The position numbers and the translations under genes are program-made. A stretch of 64,000 bases of DNA from positions 62,001 to 126,000 of the forward strand of contig VRVR01000001.1 in NCBI GenBank assembly GCA_009859145.1, given 5' to 3'. The DNA comes from Andalucia godoyi (Eukaryota; Discoba; Jakobea; Jakobida; Andaluciidae). Shown in pieces: positions 42,419 to 52,566 of the stretch. The notes under the pieces are model-generated. The model saw only the letters and a list, made by a program, of their open reading frames with translations, was not told the DNA's origin and did no database searches. The first letter of the stretch is position 1, and every line of letters starts with the position of its first letter.

Positions 42419-43958
42419 ATGAGTTTAAAAGGTGGCATTCGCGAAGTGTTTGACGATTTGAGTCTCAGTGTAATATATTATCTTGGTATGTCCTTGCTTA
42501 TTTCGCCAGTATCCCAAGAAGAAAAAAAGAAAAAAAAACAACAACACCAAGTTACACTCATTCTCGCAATCTCATTTCTTTTGTGTGTGCCTTCGTCCAT
42601 TTCTGTGCTTCTCACCGCACAGAACATCACAAAGGAGTTTCCGAAGTCCGGTTTACTCAAAAGAAAGGCTGCACAGATACGGATGCGCTGTCTTGGGAAG
42701 CGCGGAATCAGCCTTACTTACTTCCTGATGATCTCAAAGCATTTCTTGCCATCAGCAACGGTCTCGATCTTCGATGGAACATGAAAATTCGAGGTATGCA
42801 TTCCGTTTCACATATGCACATACGCTTGCAAAAACTGCAGTCTGATTTTGAAATTTTTCTTTGGAAACCACGAATGTGATTGCATGTATGCTTCTCTCTC
42901 TGTCGCAAATCATAATGACAATGGCAATTGTGTGTCTAGACATGGATGGTCCACTGGGTGTCATGTACATAAACGAATTGTCGGAAATGCGACCGTTTCC
43001 GCTGTTCTCGAGCAAGCATTTGTTTCCAGATTCCCTCCCTGCTCTGGAGCGCGAACTTCGGCCGAGAATTGAGGGCGATTTCTTGGATGGTGCTGCAGCT
43101 ACGGGGAACTTCTCGCAAAAGGAGGCGGTTCTTGGTTCTCCGTCGTCACCGTCAGGGTCTGCATCGTCGACCTCGGCTGTTCTACGAAGGTCGCCTATGC
43201 ATTCGCGATCTGGAAGCTTGGCAAATGCAGCAGCATGCCCAAACATCACCCCGGTTGCCGCATTCGACCTGGATGTGACGTGTCTGTGTGGCCGATTGTG
43301 TCTGCTGTTCAATCGCGGGCCGTCGCTGCCGCAAGTCTGGTTATTTGATTTGGGGTGCCAGTGGCATTTTGTTGCGAACTCGTTTACTGATTACTTTCGC
43401 TTGTTAATCATGCATTTGGGCATTCCGAACTGGCAATACATCTTTACGGACTGCGGTCTCGATTCCGTTACGCAGCAGTGGATGCGGTTGTTTTCGCCGC
43501 AGCGGCTTCAGTACAACCTGGAACGCATTCAGATGCAACGTGAAGGCGGCAATGTATCCGGGCTGATGTCACCTCCGAAATCGGACGGGTTTCTCAAATC
43601 CCTTCTCAAGACGACTCGCACTTCTCCCAAATCAAAGAAGTCAAGTAAGAAGAAATCGCAATCCAAGAAGAAGACTGGCAAGAAATCGTCTTCTGGTGCA
43701 AAAGGCGATGATGACAGTGACGGTGATGGTGGCGCATCTGTTGACTCTGGAACACGAGAAAGCGCAGTTTCGTCGGATTCCGCAGCTACTTCATCGAAGA
43801 GACCGCCCACGGCCGGTGCTCCGCGCCCTCCGTCGCAGCCCAACTCGTCTCGCCGGCTCGATACCAAGGAACAAGTTCCAACAACCGCACGGGCTGTCCC
43901 TGCAAGACCGTTATCGGCGTCTCGCGTTCCGGTGCGCCCCACATCTGCCAAGAGATGA
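42419..43958 (+). CDS. TPGS2: Tubulin polyglutamylase complex subunit 2, three exons
   Basis: TPGS2 belongs to the TTLL1 polyglutamylase complex that adds glutamate chains to tubulin, mainly in axonemes and centrioles (known). Exons are 42419-42485, 42623-42793 and 42940-43958. Introns are 137 and 146 nt (GTATGT...CAG and GTATGC...TAG), both phase 1. The joined 418-residue product aligns well with the family: LSLSVIYYLEHHKGVSEV, then LPDDLKAFLAISNGLDLRWN across exon 2, DMDGPLGVMYINELSEM after the second splice, and the hallmark QVWLFDLGCQWHFVANSFTD with FRLLIMHLGIPNWQYIFTD. The C-terminal 130 residues are Lys/Ser-rich and disordered, with a block of Lys-Lys-Ser repeats. Confidence 0.93.
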
Positions 43959-44212
43959 TTTCACCATCCGGGCTTTCTATTCCATCAATTCAGCGTCATT
44001 TTGTTACCTTTTTTAAATAAATAAATACTATTCTGTAAAAAAGAATTTACAAAATTCATCCCAGAAACCTTTCATCTGATTGAAGAGAACCATTTTACTA
44101 TACAGTGACGGGTGATCCAATGACGAAGCCTTCTATTCCTCATTCACCTGACTCTGAATGCACGAAATCATCATTCATGCTTCGAGCCCCTCCTTGACCA
44201 TAAATTACGCCC

Positions 44213-44252
<40 letters not shown>

Positions 44253-44285
44253 GTTCTTGGAAAACGCTACGTCATGTTGCAGCTC
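43959..44285. other. Convergent intergenic region with GA microsatellite
   Basis: This holds the 3' flanks of TPGS2 (AATAAATAAATA near 44017) and of the minus-strand gene at 44286, plus a (GA)n tract at 44214-44250. Nothing else is seen. Confidence 0.6.
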
Positions 44286-45527
44286 CTAGCCGAACGACTG
44301 GTCAGAATTCTCCAAATCCTGATATATGCTGGAGCTGCTTGAATCCAGGGCGGGGCTCTGCGCATCAGAATGACCATCCCCAGAACCACCCTGCTTTCGC
44401 AAATTGTGTACATGGCTTCCGCGATCCACGCCTGACTGCAACTTGTCCTTTTCGAGTTGTGCTATCCGTTCTCGTGCTTCTGCAAGCTGTTTCTGCAGTA
44501 CAGCGTTTTGCTTTGCTTGCTCGTCATTGCGGGTGGCGAGCTGTCGGACAAGCTCAAAGCTTAGAAGGGCATCCCTTCCAGACAACCCGCCGGCAATCTG
44601 TGACCCCGCAAAGAGCCTTTTCGAAGCGTCTTGTTGCGTCAAGCCGTGTGCCAAGTCGCGAATGTGCTGCCGAATATCTGCAGACAGAAGCTCAAACTCG
44701 GCACGAACTGTCGCGAGAACAGTCGACATTTCGACGAAAAACACTGTATCTGAAGAATTGGCCTTCTTGATGCTGATTGCCGCTTTCTGGAGAGATGCCT
44801 CGAGCCGTCGTCGATATGTGGAAAGCTGCGGGAAAACCGTTTGCTGGAAATCGTGAACAATACGAGTTTCAAGGTCTGCCATCAACACAGCGTCGAAAAC
44901 GCTGTCCCCGGTAGAGGACACGCCCGCAGATCCGTGCGCATGACTGTGCTGGTAAACCGGACCCGAATGAGCATCCTTTGACATCATTCCGTGTGTAGGA
45001 GGTGACGATCTGCCTCCAGGGGGAGCTGCATCGTGCTGCGGTACATGTGAATGGTGCTGATGGTGCTGATGCTGTCCGCGACCTCGTTTCATTCCAGCAT
45101 ACTGGTCCGCAAGGTTAGCCATGTATGTGTAGTACTCCGCGAGGTACGCAAACGTCGCAGTTGACGAAGACTCAATATCTGGTTCCGAAAGCCCCGTTTT
45201 GAACATTGTCTCCTTTTCTTTGGTCAATGACTGGACCAGTGACATGGATGACGATGACGATGACGATGACGACGAAGACGAAGACGACGACGACGCTGAA
45301 CTTGTTGCAGCGAGTGGGTATGCACCCGACGATGATGATGCTTCTGGAGAAAAGTACCTCCAGTTTAGGATGCTAACTGCACTAATATTTCCAGAAGTCT
45401 GCATTCGTTGTGTCATAATCTTTCGAAATGTCAGCGCTGCTGCTCGAAAGGACTGCGCCGCGGCTTCATAATCAGCATTTCGCATTGCTCGCTGTCCGAG
45501 CCGAACATCCAGCTGGGCTTCGTTCAT
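44286..45527 (-). CDS. MIT-like / coiled-coil protein, perhaps NRBF2/Atg38-like
   Basis: The ATG at 45527 gives 413 residues. Seen: an N-terminal helical hairpin typical of MIT or NRBF2-type domains (QLDVRLGQRAMRNADYEAAA, then FRAAALTFRKI), a poly-Ser run at about residues 80-100, a conserved-looking helix EYYTYMANLADQY, a His-rich stretch, a helical region at about 230-330, and a C-terminal coiled coil (about 330-380, with an LQKQLAEARERIAQLEKD core). NRBF2/Atg38, a subunit of the autophagy PI3-kinase complex, has the same order of MIT domain, linker and coiled coil, but I see no diagnostic motif, so this is a weak guess. The flanking 3' region carries a GA tract. Confidence 0.65.
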   Translation of the reverse strand: MNEAQLDVRLGQRAMRNADYEAAAQSFRAAALTFRKIMTQRMQTSGNISAVSILNWRYFSPEASSSSGAYPLAATSSASSSSSSSSSSSSSSSSMSLVQSLTKEKETMFKTGLSEPDIESSSTATFAYLAEYYTYMANLADQYAGMKRGRGQHQHHQHHSHVPQHDAAPPGGRSSPPTHGMMSKDAHSGPVYQHSHAHGSAGVSSTGDSVFDAVLMADLETRIVHDFQQTVFPQLSTYRRRLEASLQKAAISIKKANSSDTVFFVEMSTVLATVRAEFELLSADIRQHIRDLAHGLTQQDASKRLFAGSQIAGGLSGRDALLSFELVRQLATRNDEQAKQNAVLQKQLAEARERIAQLEKDKLQSGVDRGSHVHNLRKQGGSGDGHSDAQSPALDSSSSSIYQDLENSDQSFG

Positions 45528-46464
45528 CTCGCGGTGGCACTCCAAGAAAATCTAACCGCCTGCCCTTAATACAGATAGCAACACGCAACAAAGAAAGAAA
45601 AAAACACCCGCACAAACGGATGAATAACAATAAATATGATAGCAATGGCAGAAATAACAAGCAAACAGCAAGGTTGGAGAAATGAGATCTCTGTTCAACT
45701 TCACGAATCGACGTGAAAAGCGTTTCGAGGAGCCGGGAAGTTTGGTGCACAAATTTTTTTTAAATTTTTTTTTAATGAATAAAAATAAAAAGAAAGGGGG
45801 AAAAAGGAAAAGGACAAGGACAAGAAAGACTCGCCACATCGCTTTCCGCACAGCAGAACTTCAGAGAGAGGCCTTTCTCGACCTGGGGTGGCAGTGGTTT
45901 TCGAAGTGGACGATGATGTATTGGCCAATGACCAATTCGAATTGAGAAAAGGGTGCTTCCCTTCTGCCGGCTCCCTCCGCACCATACGAGACGTGTCGAA
46001 TTTCGGAAGGACGATGGTGTCTTACTCCTCACACAGCCATTTTGCAAGCCTGCGATGCACTTCCGTCGTCAGGCTGCGGATCTGCTGACGTATCCGCAAT
46101 CACGCGCCGCTTGTCGAGTGGGACTTGGTTCTCGTCCCGCACGCCACTCGGCTGTGGAATGCACAGAGAAAAGTGACCCGACCTCTTTCGCTGGATGCGC
46201 ATGTCGTACACCGTCCTCTCCGGTGGAGGCAGCGGCTTGGCATGCCGAACAGCATCTTTCCCAAAGGAAGTAGGGCGCGGATGCGTCCAGCGGCGGCCCC
46301 GTGTCGTAAGGCTGAAGTGCAGATGTCATAAATGTTCTGCACTGCAGACGGGCGAATAAACATTTCAAGGATACATGTGGATTGCACACCAGAAAAATGC
46401 TCAACTTCCTTCTTGTTTATTGTGGAGAAGAGATGTTGCAACGTTCTTGCATCATAATTGTCTA
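45528..46464. other. Intergenic region with no identifiable gene
   Basis: This 937-bp stretch lies between two minus-strand genes. The half near 45550-45830 is AT-rich and is probably the promoter of the 44286-45527 gene. From 45830 to 46300 the GC content rises to coding-like levels and open frames of 60-115 codons exist in several frames on both strands. None starts convincingly, none has a recognisable domain, and no GTATGY donor is present. An AATAAA occurs on the plus strand near 46354. There may be an unrecognised short gene or RNA here. Confidence 0.4.
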
Positions 46465-47297
46465 TCAGCGTTCTTTCGAGTCAATTCGGACGACTTCCTT
46501 GCTCATAATCTCGAGGGTAACCTTGTCTGCGTGCAAAACGGAAGCCAGAGTCTTGATTCCTCTTCCTTGTTCCTTGACGAGTCGCAAAATTTCTGCGGCT
46601 TCCGATGCGGATCCAAACGTTTCTGGCTCTTCATGAGACACTGGCATATAAAACATGGCCAAATGTGCAAGCCGGACGAGCTCTGAGTCCAACTTTTGCG
46701 CAGCATTCAGCAACGCGCGCAGTCTCTCTGCTTCTGAAATAAGCTGAGCAGGCGATGCAATATGCGAAGCTTGGCGCGCTGCAGCAAGCATTCCCACAAC
46801 ACGCAGCGCAACGCGGCGAATCTGTGCTCCACGATCCCGAGCCTCCGACAGTCGGAGCTGGACAAGTTCATTAATCCGCTCACGACCTTCGTCGGATGCA
46901 AGAATCGAAAGCCCGCCTTGAACCCCTGCAGAATACTGTTCTTGGAACGCAGCAATCTTTTTCAAATCCGCGTACGTCGTGGCAATCAGCGGCATGTACC
47001 TGGATGGATCGGGATTTGCAAGCCGAGACGCCAGAAGCGTGTCCTTGTCAATCAGCTGCTCAGGCTGCAGCACTTGCTGCGGCTGCGGCTGAAGTTGCGA
47101 AGGCTGCTGCTGCTGACCATCGTGTACACTGCTCACTAGCTTTGCAGGGACTTGCGACAGAACATACGACGGAGCACTTCGATACACAAACACTGGATGC
47201 CGATACGGACCTGGAGTCGGTCTCGACGGATCAAATCGAAGTGCCAATTCCTGCAGTCTCTTTGCTTCAGGATTAATCGCAACCTGCTGTTGCTGCT

Positions 47298-47329
<32 letters not shown>

Positions 47330-47634
47330 TGCTGCAAATTGAATGTCTGGGTTTGGAAACTCGGGGCTGCTGCATTTTGTGGTGCTTGCCATGAAGGCTG
47401 CTGCAAATTGAATGTCGGGGCTTGGAAACTCGGGGCTGCTGCATTTTGTGGTGCTTGCCATGAAGGCTGCTGCAAATTGAACGTCGGGGCTTGGAAACTC
47501 GGAGCAGCTGCATTTGGTGGTGCGAACGAAAACGATGCAGCCGGTACAGATGGATTCATGAACCCGCTTGTCGTCGGATGTGCCGTTTGGACAGAAAGGC
47601 CACCTGGACGAAACGACAGAGAATTGTTTGCCAT
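46465..47634 (-). CDS. NUP54: Nup54/Nup57-like nucleoporin with atypical repeat region
   Basis: Nup54 is a central-channel nucleoporin that forms a coiled-coil trimer with Nup62 and Nup58 (known). The ATG at 47634 gives 389 residues. Seen: an N-terminal low-complexity region (1-118) with three units of about 23 residues containing AAPSFQAPTFNLQQPSWQAP, then poly-Gln (47281-47336). A conserved globular part follows (residues about 125-240): RPTPGPYRHPVFVYRS and NPDPSRYMPLIATTYADLKK, matching the Nup54 pattern of FxxxxYNP and NPDPxxxxPVxxxGFxDL. The helical C-terminus (240-389) includes a LRVVGMLAAAR segment like the family's RVLQVM region. There are no FG dipeptides in the repeat region. The 5' leader carries a CT tract on the coding strand. 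Confidence 0.8.
47336..47527. repeat. 69-bp tandem repeat, about 2.8 copies, inside NUP54
   Basis: Units start at 47336, 47405 and 47474, each with AAATTGAA(T/C)GTC. The first two differ at only a few positions; the third diverges toward its end. The unit length is a multiple of three (23 codons), so copies can be gained or lost in frame. Confidence 0.92.
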
Positions 47635-47663
47635 TTTCACTTGAATTAAAACAAGAAAAAGGG

Positions 47664-47710
<47 letters not shown>

Positions 47711-47937
47711 AAAGCTGAGTCAGTCTGATTTTTGAAATAAAGATCGAGAAACAACAGCAGAACAAAAATGAAAACAGGAAAACCAGCGTGTCTGGCAATG
47801 TGGGAGAAGAAAGGAAAAAAATAAAAAGAGGATGTCTTCGGTAAGTCGTATTTGGAGCGCAGCGCTGTGGAATTGTCGAAATCCACATCAATTAGATTTT
47901 AATTTTAATTTTAACCTTTTAAATTATGAAGGTGTCC
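47635..47937. other. Gap between NUP54 and the adenylyl cyclase gene
   Basis: This contains the NUP54 5' leader, with a (GA)n tract at 47670-47703 (CT on the coding strand) only 36 bp from its start codon, and the AT-rich 3' flank of the cyclase gene. No gene is seen. Confidence 0.6.
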
Positions 47938-50900
47938 TTACTGAGGCTGATGGACAGTATCAACACCAGAGAATAGAATCGCGTTCCACAGAAATCCGCA
48001 TTCTTGGAGATCTGCGATGCGGTTGTTGGCAACAAACCAGCTGCAACACTCTTCAAGCTCCGTCTTTCGAGTCGACACGACGTCATTGGAGAGATTTAGG
48101 ACTTGAGACAGCATGACATGAAGAGCTTTCGCTCTGTATACCCTACTTCCCGATTCGAGTGCTATGCATATCGCCTTGTTCAGGCAGTCCAAAGCAGAGT
48201 ACTCTTGATTTCCGATTGTCAACTGCGCATTTGTTCTGAGAACTGTCTGAGCAGCAATGATCCACATATCCTCAATGCAGACATTCACCTCGGCGCCCTC
48301 CAAAGACGCTTCGATGATGCAGCGAACGACGTGCCGCGCGGTCTGAGCATACTCATCAAGATCCAGTTGCAGAAGTGCATCGCAGTAGGAAGCACGAAGG
48401 GCGTCATTCACAAGCCCCACCTTTTCGAATCCTTTGTACAGCTCGTCAAACCGGTTGAACAACTGTCGTTTTAGTGGAAGTTCCTGAGCGTCGAAAACAC
48501 GGCAAATGCTCATGTATCCGTCCATCAACGAAGCAAACACGACCTTTCTCCCGCCATCAGACGAAATAGCAACAAGCTCCTTGATTTCAGACTCGGCCGC
48601 AAGAATGCGAGACGTGTTCCGTTCCAAGAGCGGGACGTACAGAGTTTTGCCAACGGCGACAAGCGACGCAAGCGCACCTGCATCTGAGACATCAGGCTTG
48701 AGAGAATCCCTGCAAGCATCATGTGCCTTGGAAATATGCCCCAAGAACCATAGGCTCTTGGATGCGGACGCAAGACCGCAGGAAACGCCTTCATGTCCGC
48801 CGTATTCATATTCCGATTGTACAACAGCACGCGGTGCCTTCAAATAGTTCTTCCATATCGCATCCATATCCTCCGAAACACCTTCGCTACTGCGAACATT
48901 GTACTTGAACTTCAGCCGGTGATGGTACAGTTGCACTTGGATAACGGCATCGTCGGGATACAAGCTGCACACTTGCTCCAGTTCCTCAACGACGCGGCGC
49001 TGCAAAGGAAGGTCGTTATGAGGGACTGCAATCGCAAACAGATTTGCCAGCACGCGGACAAATGACCGGTCCGTGCGGTCGGCAAGCTCGTAAGACCGAC
49101 GAGCCCACTCTGCGGTTTCATCACCAGCAGCAAACATGATTTTCAGCAAAACAGAAGTCATCTCGATGGAGACGCGAAGCTTTTCGCTCCTGATGTCTTG
49201 ATTGAATGCCTCCTCAAGAAGTTCCACATAGCCCCATATGCGACGAAGCAGCACTTCGCGCTTCTTGTATTCCTTCACAGGAATCAGACGGAAAAGAGAC
49301 CATGACTTTTCCAGCGACTGCGAAACAAACTTCTCGAAGTGCGTGTCGCTAAACGTAGAAGACGTCCGATGACCAAGTCCGACGTGAGTGGATGCACGAG
49401 TGGAGAGCGTAGAGCCAACACCAGAATGGGACGAGGACTCAGAGCTAGTGTCATGTTGAACAAACGACAACCTGCCAGTCACGTAGGCGTGGCAGTGCGC
49501 GAGCAAGACGGTCAGAAACTCTCTCTTCATCTCATCCACGCGCATGGAAGAGCCGTCGCGAGAGGCTCTTTCACACATGGATGCAGAACGTTCCTCAACA
49601 GCCAAAGCTGCTTGGTAGTGCGCTTCAGCACGGAACGACGGCACAAGAGACATAACAAGCGCCTTCTGTACTTGCTGCGAGGCAAATTGCAGGCGCGCTG
49701 GCTCTCCAACCACTTCAGACGCGTGAGAACGAAGGATCCCCGCGGCTTCCAACCGAACTATCGCTTTCTCATAGTTGGATTCTGATATCATATATCGGGA
49801 AACCATCATCAAAAAGCAGACATGAAAATCGTTCATGTATTCGGCAACGACTGCAGCAATCCTTGCGACAAGAGCAGAATCTGCATCCAACCGATCCAGA
49901 ACAACATTCGCCAGCGCAAGTGAATCGTTGGCCCAGCCGGCTTGCAGGAGTTCCTCCATTTCGTCGGCAGACACTCTGGTCTTTGCCGAAAATAGAACGC
50001 TGCCGTCGGTGACCTCGAGAAATTGCTGTTTTTTGAGAAGCGACGTCACCAAAAATGCATGTAGAGGCAAGCCGAGAAATGACCTCTCCGAAACAAAATC
50101 AACAACTGCAGAAGACACGGACATGCTTCCCGGATACTGATTGCGAATGAACTGTGCAAGCTCTGCGTGCGTGAAGCCTCCAATATGGACCTGCTTCACA
50201 GAAGGCGCATTAGAGTCGTCCACGGACGGAAAAAGATCTGAAAATGTCTTGTCTGTGGATGACAGCAAAAAGATAACACCTGCCGCGGGACGGACAGCAA
50301 ATTCGGCCAGCATTCGTTGTGAGACATGATCCAAGTTATGTGCATTCTCAAAAATCACCAGAATGGAGGCACCAAACTTGGAATTCACAGAGACAATCAG
50401 TTTGTGAAACATCCGAGACAAATTTTCCAGTCTGGCAAAGGCATCGAGCAAGCGGCTTCGCTTGCTTGGCATGAACTCAAAATTCATCAAAGACAAAAAC
50501 GGATTGAAAACATCGAGCATGTTCATGTCGTCTTCATCGAACACATCACGCAGAACAGCTAGAAGGCCATCCATACTTGATGAATGCTTGCTTCCACAAA
50601 AATGCCAAAACAGCGAAGCAAACGGAGCGTACTTGTGGCTGTCGCGCGATTCGTCAGCCGATAGCAAATCATTGAAAAATACAGTGATCTGTTCATTCCT
50701 TGCAAAGTTTCCAGCGTTGCGCACAAACGTAGATTTTCCAGATCCAGCAGGACCAGAAAGCACAAAAAAACTGCCATTGACCGTGCTTCGGCCGGCGAGA
50801 GTCGAGTGGCGCTGAAATCCTGGACAAAATGCATCGACAAGCGACTGACGCTGCACCAATGCTTCCATTTCATCGGGACCGTGTTCCATTGCGGAGTTTT

Positions 50901-52566
50901 CGCTCGTGGAATGTGCATTCTCACAAATAGCTCGGAAGACGTGCAAGCTCTTGTTCTTTCCTTTGATCTGCGTTACATCAAGATCTTCAAACTCGAAGAG
51001 ATATCTGCATTTCTCAAAAATGCGGGCATCCACGAAGATTCCTGCGGGCTGCATATAAGCAAGACGAGCAGCGGTGTTCACGACGTCGGATATTGCGGTG
51101 AACTCTTGCCGGCTAGCGCTGGCGCCGACATTTCCGCAAAATGTCCTTCCGACTGAGATGCCAATCGAACATTTCATCAGCGACTGAAGGCGCAATGCAA
51201 AGCGGACACCGCGTACATCATCGCGCTGATGGGTCACCGGGTATCCAAACCCGACGATGACGTTGAAACCCTTTTCATCGACGAGGCAGTTGAGAATAGA
51301 GCCGCTTTGTGCAGCAACTTCGGACTGAATCGCCTTGATGATCTCGGAAACTCTGCCCACATCGATCTTGTAACTGGCTGCAGAAGCGCAGTCGGATTTG
51401 CTCAACGGAATGCCTTCCTTGATGCTCACAAAAAGGACTGTCATGTACCGCATCTCCGAGAGGAACTGCTCTTGATGCAGATCGATTTTCTGAAGTACGA
51501 ACGGATCAATAAACCTTCGAATACCGCGTTTGGCAGCAGCAATATTTGTCGACTGCAGATTCCACTTAGATCCCCGGTAGGATGGAGCATCTCGCAAAAT
51601 TTCAGCCCGCGTCACATCCGGGATCGGGTCAAGATGGAAGACTGCAGCAGCCGAATCAGGTGCCTCGTGCATTGGTAAATGAAACGACTCGAGAACGGTC
51701 TTGACAGCACTGGAAGCCGTCACCTCACCTCTGCCAGTGGATCCCAGGACCTCGGCCATTTCCAAAAGTGGATATCCAGTCAATAATCGCCGAGCCACGT
51801 CCTCTTCGTCGTCGATCTGCAAGACATAGAACTTGCCGTTCACGATGCCCGCGTGAAATCCCAGCACAATCGACGTGCCAGGAATGGGAAATTCTGCAAG
51901 AGCGGATCGAACGTGGTCAGCACACAGCGCCGCACGCAGTGAGCAGCAGGCGATTGCTTCCTCGGTAGCGGCAGGAAAGAACACCAGCATAGCGTCACCA
52001 GCGAACTTCTCTACCGATGCGCCGTACAAATTAATGATCTGAATAAAGGACGAGAAGTACGCATTCATTGTGTTCGACAACGATTCTGCACCTGCAACAC
52101 CCTTCTCAGCAAAGACTTCCGACATGGCAGTGAACCCCGAGACATCAATCAACAAAAGAGCACCGTGCACCGCGCGTCTCGGCACGAAGCAAAACTCATC
52201 GGTTGCTGTGTCGCATATGGTCGCAACGAGGTCCTCGGGAAGATACGACGCCAAAATCTTAAACTCATCATCTTCTTCCGCATCATTCAGTCCGCCACCA
52301 TCCTCGGAAACCGTGTCGGCCGCATCAACCCCATCGGCACTCGTCCCACCATTTCCCTCTGAGCCCGAGCCTCCCTCGCTAGAGGCCGCAGTCGCCTCAT
52401 GAAACGTACTCGAGGTGGACGGACGAGAAGCCGTGGTGTCATTCTTCTCTGCAGAAGCCGCATGCGGAGTCATCGCACGATCCGCGCTGCCATTTGCAGC
52501 CTGTGATGACGCTTCTGTCGGTTCAGACACCACAGCCTCAGTTGATTTTGATGCTCCACAACCCAT
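47938..52566 (-). CDS. ADCY10: Soluble-type (ADCY10-like) adenylyl cyclase with an acylation-type N-terminus
   Basis: ADCY10-family enzymes make cAMP and in animals are stimulated by bicarbonate and calcium; they control flagellar beating (known). The ATG at 52566 gives 1542 residues, similar to the roughly 1600 of animal forms; it begins MGCGASKS, and the upstream frame is leader. Seen: an acidic Ser-rich segment to about residue 110, cyclase domain C1 with metal ligands Asp141 (LLIDVSGFTAM) and Asp191 (VEKFAGDAMLVFF), domain C2 at about 350-560 with SIGISVGRTFCGNVGA and the Asn/Arg motif VVNTAARL, a P-loop near residue 605 (SGPAGSGKSTF) starting an ATPase module, and a long helical TPR-like remainder. 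No introns. Confidence 0.88.
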   Translation of the reverse strand: MGCGASKSTEAVVSEPTEASSQAANGSADRAMTPHAASAEKNDTTASRPSTSSTFHEATAASSEGGSGSEGNGGTSADGVDAADTVSEDGGGLNDAEEDDEFKILASYLPEDLVATICDTATDEFCFVPRRAVHGALLLIDVSGFTAMSEVFAEKGVAGAESLSNTMNAYFSSFIQIINLYGASVEKFAGDAMLVFFPAATEEAIACCSLRAALCADHVRSALAEFPIPGTSIVLGFHAGIVNGKFYVLQIDDEEDVARRLLTGYPLLEMAEVLGSTGRGEVTASSAVKTVLESFHLPMHEAPDSAAAVFHLDPIPDVTRAEILRDAPSYRGSKWNLQSTNIAAAKRGIRRFIDPFVLQKIDLHQEQFLSEMRYMTVLFVSIKEGIPLSKSDCASAASYKIDVGRVSEIIKAIQSEVAAQSGSILNCLVDEKGFNVIVGFGYPVTHQRDDVRGVRFALRLQSLMKCSIGISVGRTFCGNVGASASRQEFTAISDVVNTAARLAYMQPAGIFVDARIFEKCRYLFEFEDLDVTQIKGKNKSLHVFRAICENAHSTSENSAMEHGPDEMEALVQRQSLVDAFCPGFQRHSTLAGRSTVNGSFFVLSGPAGSGKSTFVRNAGNFARNEQITVFFNDLLSADESRDSHKYAPFASLFWHFCGSKHSSSMDGLLAVLRDVFDEDDMNMLDVFNPFLSLMNFEFMPSKRSRLLDAFARLENLSRMFHKLIVSVNSKFGASILVIFENAHNLDHVSQRMLAEFAVRPAAGVIFLLSSTDKTFSDLFPSVDDSNAPSVKQVHIGGFTHAELAQFIRNQYPGSMSVSSAVVDFVSERSFLGLPLHAFLVTSLLKKQQFLEVTDGSVLFSAKTRVSADEMEELLQAGWANDSLALANVVLDRLDADSALVARIAAVVAEYMNDFHVCFLMMVSRYMISESNYEKAIVRLEAAGILRSHASEVVGEPARLQFASQQVQKALVMSLVPSFRAEAHYQAALAVEERSASMCERASRDGSSMRVDEMKREFLTVLLAHCHAYVTGRLSFVQHDTSSESSSHSGVGSTLSTRASTHVGLGHRTSSTFSDTHFEKFVSQSLEKSWSLFRLIPVKEYKKREVLLRRIWGYVELLEEAFNQDIRSEKLRVSIEMTSVLLKIMFAAGDETAEWARRSYELADRTDRSFVRVLANLFAIAVPHNDLPLQRRVVEELEQVCSLYPDDAVIQVQLYHHRLKFKYNVRSSEGVSEDMDAIWKNYLKAPRAVVQSEYEYGGHEGVSCGLASASKSLWFLGHISKAHDACRDSLKPDVSDAGALASLVAVGKTLYVPLLERNTSRILAAESEIKELVAISSDGGRKVVFASLMDGYMSICRVFDAQELPLKRQLFNRFDELYKGFEKVGLVNDALRASYCDALLQLDLDEYAQTARHVVRCIIEASLEGAEVNVCIEDMWIIAAQTVLRTNAQLTIGNQEYSALDCLNKAICIALESGSRVYRAKALHVMLSQVLNLSNDVVSTRKTELEECCSWFVANNRIADLQECGFLWNAILFSGVDTVHQPQ

